Positions 1 to 4,482 of a DNA stretch of 9,028 nucleotides are shown here, piece after piece. The DNA comes from an uncultured Eubacteriales bacterium (GTDB taxonomy: Bacteria > Bacillota > Clostridia > Christensenellales > Borkfalkiaceae): assembly GCA_902766475.1 (NCBI GenBank), contig CACXDQ010000108.1, positions 1-9,028 on the forward strand, written 5' to 3'. The position numbers and the translations under genes were made by a program. Below the pieces are notes generated by a model that saw nothing but the letters and a program-made list of their open reading frames with translations, was not told the DNA's origin and did no database searches. How positions within the stretch are numbered: the stretch's first letter is position 1; every line of letters begins with the position of its first letter.

Positions 1-776
1 GAAAAGGAATACACGCCGTTTTCGCAAGTGAAGTATATATTGTCGTCGCCGTCTCCGCCGTCGGAAAGGCAAGTGAGGTTGGAAAAGCCGTCGATTATCT
101 TTCTTATCTCGCCGCCGTTTACGTCGTATTCGTATATAGCCGAGCTGTTTCCGCCGTCGTAATAGACCTTGCCGTTTTTGGAATATAAGACGGTGGAAGG
201 TCTGCCGTTGCCCGTTTCAAAGCTCTTGTAACGAAGCCTGCCGTCCTTTATCTTAAAGCCGTCGCTTTCATCGTCGATCTCGTTGAAATACACGTTGTCG
301 CCCGTCGAGGTGATGAGTACGTTTCCGTTAATAGAGAAAGTGGAGCAGATAAGCTCTCTGTCGGTAAGCACGATGTCGGGCGACCAGCCGTCCTCGTTGA
401 AGCCGGAAATATCTATTGTGTACAGGTTTCCGTCGTAGACGTAGAGAAGGTGTTTTCCGTATCTGCCGAGCGTTTTTACCGATTGTCCGTTCACGTCGGC
501 AAGGGGTATCGAATAAAATTTCTCGTCACGGTAGATAACTATGGAATTTCTGTGCGAAATGGCGACGAACGTAACGCCGTCCTCTTTAAAGCCGCAGATC
601 GCATAGGGTGCGTCGAGCTTATAATATTGAAGATAGCTCGTCGGCAAAAATATCCCCGTTTCAATGCCGCCTACGCCCTCGTTTTCGTCGGCAAGCGAAA
701 CGACCCCCGGCAGATTTGCCGAGAGTGCGATAATTATCGAGAGGATAAGGCTTAAAAGCCCGTATTTCTTCTTCAT
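1..776 (-). CDS. Secreted beta-propeller-like protein (partial, C-terminus outside window)
   Basis: An open frame of 258 codons without a stop runs from ATG at 776 off the left edge. The N-terminus (MKKKYGLLSLILSIIIALSA, then up to about LADENEG) is a typical signal peptide with Lys-rich start and hydrophobic core, so the protein is probably exported. The rest is rich in aromatic residues, Gly, Asp and Asn, in recurring short strands such as HLLYVYDGNLYTIDIS, GKVYYDGGNSSAIYEYDVNG and DNIYFTCENGVYSF, spaced about 40-50 residues apart. That pattern fits blades of a beta-propeller or DUF5050-like repeat protein. The start is supported by AGGTG five bases upstream and a promoter-like pair just beyond. 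I do not recognise a specific function. It may be a host gene flanking the phage module or a phage cargo gene. The reading frame is certain; the fold is inferred from repeat pattern only. Confidence 0.8.
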   Translation of the reverse strand, partial: MKKKYGLLSLILSIIIALSANLPGVVSLADENEGVGGIETGIFLPTSYLQYYKLDAPYAICGFKEDGVTFVAISHRNSIVIYRDEKFYSIPLADVNGQSVKTLGRYGKHLLYVYDGNLYTIDISGFNEDGWSPDIVLTDRELICSTFSINGNVLITSTGDNVYFNEIDDESDGFKIKDGRLRYKSFETGNGRPSTVLYSKNGKVYYDGGNSSAIYEYDVNGGEIRKIIDGFSNLTCLSDGGDGDDNIYFTCENGVYSF

Positions 777-802
777 GCCGACACCTATATAAATACTAAG
801 TG

Positions 803-837
803 ATTATATTATATCATATATCGCCTTAAAAAGACAA
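803..837 (-). promoter_or_regulatory. Leftward promoter of the secreted propeller gene
   Basis: On the minus strand, TTGTCT (837-832) is followed after 18 bp by TATAAT (813-808), with a second overlapping TATAAT at 808-803. The start codon at 776 lies about 25-30 nt beyond the expected transcription start. The -35 matches consensus at four of six positions and the -10 perfectly. The spacing and position make it a good housekeeping-sigma promoter candidate for this gene alone. Confidence 0.55.
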
Positions 838-957
838 GGATTTTGAAAATAATTTTTTCTTTCTTTTTTAAAACGCCACGATAAACGGCACTCGTTTCAC
901 GGCTAAATATAAAACGACGGCTTTCGACATTTTATTACAAAAATATCAATCGTCAAA

Positions 958-991
958 TTTTAATTATGACAACCGTATGGCATAATTAAAA
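958..991. repeat. 11-bp perfect inverted repeat (operator-like)
   Basis: Left arm TTTTAATTATG (958-968) and right arm CATAATTAAAA (981-991) are exact reverse complements around a 12-bp centre. No T-run follows on either strand, so it does not look like an intrinsic terminator. It lies about 33-66 nt downstream of the predicted start of the leftward SOS promoter and could be a repressor operator or an RNA hairpin in that leader. AT-rich inverted repeats can occur by chance in such DNA, but an 11-bp perfect arm is long. Confidence 0.5.
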
Positions 992-1005
992 CATTAAAAT
1001 AAATG

Positions 1006-1019
1006 CGAACATATGTTCG
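1006..1019. promoter_or_regulatory. SOS box (LexA operator)
   Basis: CGAACATATGTTCG is a perfect 14-bp palindrome matching the LexA operator of Bacillus and related Gram-positives (CGAAC-N4-GTTCG). It sits at about +6 to +19 relative to the predicted start of the leftward promoter at 1031-1058, where bound LexA would block initiation. RecA-stimulated LexA cleavage after DNA damage would then release leftward transcription. The match is directly visible; LexA binding is inferred from the consensus. Confidence 0.85.
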
Positions 1020-1030
1020 ATAATCTTACT

Positions 1031-1058
1031 ATTATAGCACGGTTTTTTGAGTTGTCAA
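1031..1058 (-). promoter_or_regulatory. Strong leftward promoter overlapped downstream by the SOS box
   Basis: On the minus strand, a perfect -35 TTGACA (1058-1053) and a perfect -10 TATAAT (1036-1031) are separated by 16 bp. The expected start is an A near 1024, immediately before the LexA box. The first substantial open frame leftward is the secreted propeller gene at 776, which leaves a leader of about 250 nt. No convincing gene is visible in that leader, so the transcript could also be a regulatory RNA. Confidence 0.75.
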
Positions 1059-1095
1059 GGCTTAGAGAAGGGGCAAAAAAAATAAAAAAATAATT

Positions 1096-1128
1096 AAAAA
1101 ACAGCCTTCACAAAAAGCTTTGCAAAGG
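1096..1128 (-). terminator. Possible leftward intrinsic terminator
   Basis: Read on the minus strand, CCTTTGCAAA (1128-1119) can pair with TTTTGTGAAGG (up to 1105) to form a stem of about 10 bp with two G-U pairs and a four-base loop. Three bases later comes a run of six T (1101-1096), with more T-rich sequence beyond. It would stop leftward readthrough from the membrane-protein gene at 1787-2539, which would cross the helix-turn-helix gene antisense. The wobble pairs and the overlap with a rightward promoter make this uncertain. Confidence 0.35.
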
Positions 1129-1146
1129 AAATTCGCGGTGTATAAT
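1119..1146 (+). promoter_or_regulatory. Rightward promoter for the helix-turn-helix gene
   Basis: TTTGCA (1119-1124) is followed after 16 bp by a perfect TATAAT (1141-1146). The expected start is near 1153, giving a leader of about 77 nt before ATG at 1230. It is the only good rightward pair I see in the 777-1229 gap. The LexA box lies more than 100 bp upstream, so direct LexA control of this promoter is unlikely. Confidence 0.5.
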
Positions 1147-1218
1147 ACGCTTGTTCTTTGCGCAGGGAACGGAGCGTGCCGGATAAAAATTTGCGGCGTT
1201 GTTGCTGTTATTATTTTC

Positions 1219-1223
1219 GGAGG
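1219..1223 (+). promoter_or_regulatory. Ribosome binding site fixing the start at 1230
   Basis: GGAGG lies six bases before ATG at 1230. The longer in-frame ATG at 1158 has no such site, and its extra residues (Arg- and Cys-rich) look like translated leader. The shorter start is therefore preferred. Confidence 0.8.
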
Positions 1224-1229
1224 ATTTAT

Positions 1230-1790
1230 ATGAATTTTTATCACTATGAAAAGACGCTTTTAAAGGTCTATCCTTTAATTGGGAAATTGACAAAAGATAT
1301 AGATAAGCTGGTATTAGACAGCGCTCTTAAAAGTTGTAATTTCGTCGGCTCGTGCGAGAAGGTGGGCGAATACATAATCGAGCTTACCGCTAAAAAGGCG
1401 GAACTGTTCGATTTGAAATACAAGATCGACGCCGCCCTTCAAAAGATGAGTGAAAAGGGAAGAAGGCTCATAAGGTTCGGCTTTTTCGGTTGCCGTGACG
1501 ACGAGCTTGAAGAGGAAAAGACGAAGAGAGCTTATTTCTACCGCAAACAAACGGCTATAAAACACTTTTCAATGAGGATAAGAGAGTTGGGGATCGACGA
1601 GGAAGAATTTGAAAGATTAAAGGAGAAATTCAATTTCATAGCCATTATTTACGATTCGCTCGGGGCGACGCAGCTAAAACACAATGTGTACGAGTCAAAG
1701 GCGAGTTTGATTCCGAAAAGCGCAAGAGCCGCAAAAGCGGTAAACGCAGTCAGCGCCGTAAGCGGCGTTGACGTATTAAGCGCCGTTTAA
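1230..1790 (+). CDS. Sigma-region-4 / ArpU/RinA-like helix-turn-helix protein, candidate late-gene regulator
   Basis: A 186-aa protein that starts MNFYHYEKTLLKVYPLIGKL. Its N-terminal half is helical and charged. A central stretch (about residues 70-125) reads like the weak helix-turn-helix of phage ArpU/RinA-type activators and sigma region 4: ALQKMSEKGRRLIRFGFFG, then KTKRAYFYRKQTAIKHFSMR, where a recognition helix of the form S/T-x-x-x-Y-x-R would be expected. Such activators (known from Gram-positive phages) often sit just before the terminase genes and switch on packaging and head genes, which matches this position, although one leftward gene lies between. The C-terminus is a low-complexity Ala/Val/Ser tail (AVNAVSAVSGVDVLSAV). 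It has its own promoter and a strong ribosome site. The function is inferred from a distant pattern and position; a host regulator of the same kind is also possible. Confidence 0.75.
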   Translation: MNFYHYEKTLLKVYPLIGKLTKDIDKLVLDSALKSCNFVGSCEKVGEYIIELTAKKAELFDLKYKIDAALQKMSEKGRRLIRFGFFGCRDDELEEEKTKRAYFYRKQTAIKHFSMRIRELGIDEEEFERLKEKFNFIAIIYDSLGATQLKHNVYESKASLIPKSARAAKAVNAVSAVSGVDVLSAV

Positions 1791-2539
1791 CCGCTCTCGT
1801 CCTCTTTCAACACTTCTTCTTTCGCCTTGCCCGACGGGCGGAAGAGAAGATATACTATGCTTATTGCGACGACGGAGATACCGACGATAATGACGACTTG
1901 AAGATTGTCGCCGAGGGCGTTGACGGGCTGAGAAGAGCTTTCTTTTTCCGGCTCGGACAAGCTCTCGCTATCTATCTCGGGGATATACACGGGCAGTTCG
2001 GGCACGGCGAAACCGAGGAGCGCCGACGAGGCGACGTAACCCACGAATTTGTCGCCCGAAGCCGAGGTTATATAGCCGTAAACGTATTTTTCGCCGTCGC
2101 TTTTTATATAGGTGCCGTAAAATTCAACGGAGCTGTTTTCGGCGACGGCTTCCGGGTAGTTGAAATTGGCGTCTTTAAAGACGAGGCAGTTTTGCCCGAT
2201 GGTAAACGATACGGAAGGATACGGCGCAGCGGGCGTTTCGTCGGATATTTCTATGTCGGACGACGATATGTAGCCCTTTATAGACGGGCGAAGGGGGTTG
2301 TCGCCCTTGTATTCCACCTTGACGGCTCTGCCTTCGGCGGATATTATCCTTACATAATAGCTGTACGGCAAAATAAACCACGGCGACGACAAGCTTCGGT
2401 CGGAATAGAGTACGACCTCTTCGGAAAGTATTCTCGAATATCTCGGCTCTTCGGCGCTTGCGCTTACCGCCGTCCGCTTAAAAACGGGCGATGCGGCGAC
2501 GAAAAGTAAGGCGAGCAAGTACAAAAAATATTTTTTCAT
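1787..2539 (-). CDS. Secreted SH3-like, single-pass membrane protein
   Basis: A 250-aa protein. The chosen start (MKKYFLYLLALLFVAASPVF) gives a clean signal peptide with likely cleavage after about residue 28 (SASA). Starts further upstream (to 2722) run into the terminase gene and are rejected. About residues 33-100 form a beta-rich, SH3b-like segment (VVLYSDRSLSSPWFILPYS through KGYISSSDIEIS). A second similar unit (about 110-170) contains CLVFKDANFNYPEAV and KFVGYVASSAL. Then comes a Pro/Ser/Glu linker, a membrane helix (VVIIVGISVVAISIVYLLF) and a short charged tail, so the SH3-like part would face outside. SH3b domains commonly bind cell-wall material; that role here is inference. No Shine-Dalgarno is visible and a -10 box sits only about 10 bases before the ATG. 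It converges on the preceding gene, sharing stop bases, and diverges from terL. It may be a phage cargo gene or host sequence. Confidence 0.8.
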   Translation of the reverse strand: MKKYFLYLLALLFVAASPVFKRTAVSASAEEPRYSRILSEEVVLYSDRSLSSPWFILPYSYYVRIISAEGRAVKVEYKGDNPLRPSIKGYISSSDIEISDETPAAPYPSVSFTIGQNCLVFKDANFNYPEAVAENSSVEFYGTYIKSDGEKYVYGYITSASGDKFVGYVASSALLGFAVPELPVYIPEIDSESLSEPEKESSSQPVNALGDNLQVVIIVGISVVAISIVYLLFRPSGKAKEEVLKEDESG

Positions 2540-2549
2540 AGTACAAATC

Positions 2550-2557
2550 ATTATAAT
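2550..2557. promoter_or_regulatory. Palindromic -10 element between divergent genes
   Basis: ATTATAAT provides a perfect TATAAT on the minus strand (2555-2550) and another on the plus strand (2552-2557). Leftward, transcription would start only about 4 nt before the membrane-protein ATG at 2539. Rightward, it would give a leader of about 40 nt before the terminase ribosome site. I see no good -35 at normal spacing on either side, so an activator may be needed, or the element may be fortuitous. Confidence 0.35.
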
Positions 2558-2596
2558 ACCGTGAAAAGACTCGGCACGGACAAAAAAAGTAAAAAA

Positions 2597-2601
2597 AGGA
2601 G
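2597..2601 (+). promoter_or_regulatory. Ribosome binding site selecting the TTG start of terL
   Basis: AGGAG ends five bases before TTG at 2607. The next in-frame ATG, at 2616, would be 14 bases away, too far for normal use. The TTG start is therefore preferred. Confidence 0.7.
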
Positions 2602-2606
2602 ATAGT

Positions 2607-4031
2607 TTGTCGATTATGACGCTCAGCGAGATAATATCGTCCGTAAAGGCGATAGAAAAAGAGCAGGAAGCGAGGAGAAATCTGCCGATCAAACTGTATA
2701 ATACGGGCGAGAAAATACACAAAAAACAAATAGCCTTTCATTCCTCGAAAAAGCGCAATCGCTGGGTTTTCGGCGGTAACAGAAGCGGCAAGACGGAGTG
2801 CGGCGCAGTGGAGTGTATCTATATGGCGAGGGGCATACACCCATACCGAGAAAACAGAAAGGATACGTTCGGGTGGGTGGTGTCGCTGTCGAGAGAGGTG
2901 CAGAGAGACGTCGCACAAAGCAAGATACTTCATTATCTGCCTAAACAGTGGATAGCCGATATTATAATGTCGTCGGGCAGAAAGGACAACCCCGAGGGCG
3001 GAATTATAGATCAGATAAAGGTCAAAAACGTTTTCGGCGGAATATCCACGATAGGCTTTAAGAGCTGCGATCAGGGCAGGGAGAAGTTTCAGGGCAGTTC
3101 GCTCGATTACGTCTGGTTTGACGAAGAGCCGCCCGAGGACGTTTACAGGGAATGTAAGATGAGGGTGTTCGATAAAGCCGGTGATATTTTCGGGACGATG
3201 ACGCCCCTTAAAGGGCTTACTTTTATCTACGACGAGATATATTTGAATTCCGGCAATTCGAGCGAGGTGTGGTGCGAGTTCGTCGAGTGGGCGGACAATC
3301 CGTTCCTGCTTGAAAACGAGGTTAAGCTGCTCACCGAAAGCATGTCGGAAGAGGAACTTATATCGAGGCGTTTCGGACAGTTTAAGAGCTTATACGGCCC
3401 CGTTTATCCCGAATTCGACGAAAACGTACACGTCATACCGCCCTTCGATATCCCACGTGAATGGCAGAACAATCTGTCGATAGACCCCGGGCTTAACAAC
3501 CCCCTTTCGTGCCATTGGTACTATGTAGATTACGACGATAACGTGTACGTCGTTGCGGAACACTTCGAGGCTAAAAAGGACATAGGCTATCACGCCGCAA
3601 AAATAAAGGAAATATCCTCTTCGCTCGGTTGGAAAACGGACAGTTTCGGGCGCATTAACGCACTTATCGACTCGGCTGCCAATCAGCGCACGCTCGCTTC
3701 GCAAAAGAGCGTTACGGAGCTTTTCTGCGATCTCGGCATCATGGTCGATCCCAACGTCGACAAAAATCTGTTCGTCGGAATTTCGAGGGTGAAGGAATAT
3801 TTGAAGGCGAAAAAGCTGTTTATCTTCAATAACTGCGTAAACCTCATAAGGGAGCTTAAAGCGTACAGATTCGGGGAGGGGGATATTCCCAAAAAGACGG
3901 ACGACCACTGTCTTGACGAGCTGAGATATTTCATTATGTCGAGGCCGAGGACGGATAAGCCCGACGGCGAGATGACCGACGTTATGAGGGACAAGGAAAG
4001 GCTTATCAGAAAACTCAGAAGAAGGAGGTAG
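2607..4031 (+). CDS. terL: Phage terminase large subunit (P22/Sf6-type packaging ATPase-nuclease)
   Basis: A 474-aa protein, the usual length for the family. It powers DNA entry into the prohead through the portal and cuts concatemeric DNA. The N-terminal ATPase shows an adenine-binding region (KKQIAFHSS, about 39-47), Walker A GGNRSGKT (56-63), Walker B with acidic pair DYVWFDEEPP (167-176) and a coupling motif GTMTPLKG (196-203). The C-terminal RNase H-like nuclease has its acidic residues in place: D293 (SIDPGLNNP), D355 (LIDSAANQR) and D433/D437 (DDHCLDELRYF). The GGNRSGKT plus FDEEPP combination is typical of P22-like large terminases. The protein ends in a basic tail (LIRKLRRRR), possibly for DNA contact. 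All key residues are present, so it looks active. It starts with TTG and heads the structural operon; the next gene begins three bases after its stop. No full small-terminase gene precedes it. Confidence 0.96.
   Translation: MSIMTLSEIISSVKAIEKEQEARRNLPIKLYNTGEKIHKKQIAFHSSKKRNRWVFGGNRSGKTECGAVECIYMARGIHPYRENRKDTFGWVVSLSREVQRDVAQSKILHYLPKQWIADIIMSSGRKDNPEGGIIDQIKVKNVFGGISTIGFKSCDQGREKFQGSSLDYVWFDEEPPEDVYRECKMRVFDKAGDIFGTMTPLKGLTFIYDEIYLNSGNSSEVWCEFVEWADNPFLLENEVKLLTESMSEEELISRRFGQFKSLYGPVYPEFDENVHVIPPFDIPREWQNNLSIDPGLNNPLSCHWYYVDYDDNVYVVAEHFEAKKDIGYHAAKIKEISSSLGWKTDSFGRINALIDSAANQRTLASQKSVTELFCDLGIMVDPNVDKNLFVGISRVKEYLKAKKLFIFNNCVNLIRELKAYRFGEGDIPKKTDDHCLDELRYFIMSRPRTDKPDGEMTDVMRDKERLIRKLRRRR
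4022..4029 (+). promoter_or_regulatory. Ribosome binding site selecting the TTG start at 4035
   Basis: AAGGAGGT, a near-perfect anti-16S match, overlaps the end of terL and lies five bases before TTG at 4035. No ATG in this frame offers comparable spacing. Confidence 0.75.
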
Positions 4032-4034
4032 CCT

Positions 4035-4334
4035 TTGGAAGAAAAAGTTTATAAAGACATTGAAAAAGCGCTTATAAAAAAAGCCGTTGGCTACGATGCG
4101 GAGGAAGTGGTCGAGGAATTTGCCGACGATGAGGGCGATCTGCGCCTTTTGAAGAGGAAAGTAACCACTAAAAATTTTCCGCCGGACGTGTCTGCGGCGA
4201 AACTTCTGTTGGATATAGGCGGAAGCAAATCGGTCGAGGAGATGACCGACGAGGAACTCGAAGAACAGAAAAACAGATTATTGAAACTATTGGAGGAGAT
4301 AGAGAGCAATGCAAATAAAAAAGATAAGCCATAA
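4035..4334 (+). CDS. Small-terminase C-terminal-domain-like protein
   Basis: A 99-aa acidic protein translated from TTG. The segment GYDAEEVVEEF through LLKRKVTTKNFPPDVSAAKL (about residues 19-58) resembles the C-terminal part of many phage small terminases, where a phrase like VTKKVPPDTTAAIFWL follows a beta hairpin; in TerS this region lies after the DNA-binding helices. The rest (about 64-95, VEEMTDEELEEQKNRLLKLL) is a predicted acidic helix or coiled coil that could mediate oligomerisation. The N-terminal helix-turn-helix of a complete TerS is absent, and the gene follows terL rather than preceding it. It might be a reduced TerS, a packaging accessory factor or a portal-assembly partner. 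It sits three bases after terL and overlaps the next gene by 26 bases. The coding call is firm; the TerS relationship comes from remembered motif shape, not a search. Confidence 0.8.
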   Translation: MEEKVYKDIEKALIKKAVGYDAEEVVEEFADDEGDLRLLKRKVTTKNFPPDVSAAKLLLDIGGSKSVEEMTDEELEEQKNRLLKLLEEIESNANKKDKP

Positions 4335-4482
4335 CGTAAAATGCGACGTCAACGGTTGCGTGAACAAAGCCGAAAACGGGTTTTTCTTCAACGGAACAAA
4401 CAGCGATTTCGCCATGTGCAAACAATGCACCGAAAAACTCTTTTCGGGCTTGAAACAGTTCGTCAGGGAGAGCAAGAAATGA
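4309..4482 (+). CDS. 57-aa four-cysteine zinc-knuckle-like protein
   Basis: A short gene starting MQIKKISHNVKCDVNGCVNK and ending FVRESKK. It contains C12-x4-C17 and C37-x2-C40 (MCKQC), spacing that would suit one bound zinc ion in a small treble-clef or zinc-ribbon-like fold. A preceding GGAGGAG (4292-4298) gives a good ribosome site. The start overlaps the previous gene by 26 bases and the stop overlaps the portal start in ATGA, so it is almost certainly translated and coupled. Its frame stays open while codon use matches its neighbours. Small Cys-rich proteins between terminase and portal occur in other phages of Gram-positives, but I know no proven role. It could bind DNA or protein during packaging. 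Confidence 0.82.
   Translation: MQIKKISHNVKCDVNGCVNKAENGFFFNGTNSDFAMCKQCTEKLFSGLKQFVRESKK

Noticed and set aside
450..755. Rightward open frame of 101 codons
   Set aside because: It is antisense to the secreted propeller gene, whose frame is open for 258 codons from a signal peptide.
841..870. T-rich stretch as a rightward terminator
   Set aside because: Only a 4-bp stem (CCTT/AAGG) precedes it and no rightward gene ends nearby.
834..898. Short leftward frame of about 20 codons (MSKAVVLYLAVKRVPFIVAF) near 865-927
   Set aside because: No ribosome site precedes it, and it lies in AT-rich leader where short frames are expected by chance.
1158..1229. Upstream extension of the helix-turn-helix gene
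   Set aside because: No ribosome site precedes ATG at 1158, while GGAGG lies six bases before ATG at 1230. The predicted transcription start near 1153 also leaves no room for one.
1898..2509. Rightward open frame of 203 codons
   Set aside because: It lies antisense within the SH3-like membrane-protein gene, which has a signal peptide and membrane helix. The antisense translation is Arg/Gly/Tyr-rich with no domain, typical of a shadow frame in this codon usage.
4341..4478. Upstream extension of the portal frame
   Set aside because: These codons overlie the cysteine-protein gene and translate to an Arg/Gln-rich stretch. ATG at 4479 has a better ribosome site and matches the usual portal N-terminus.
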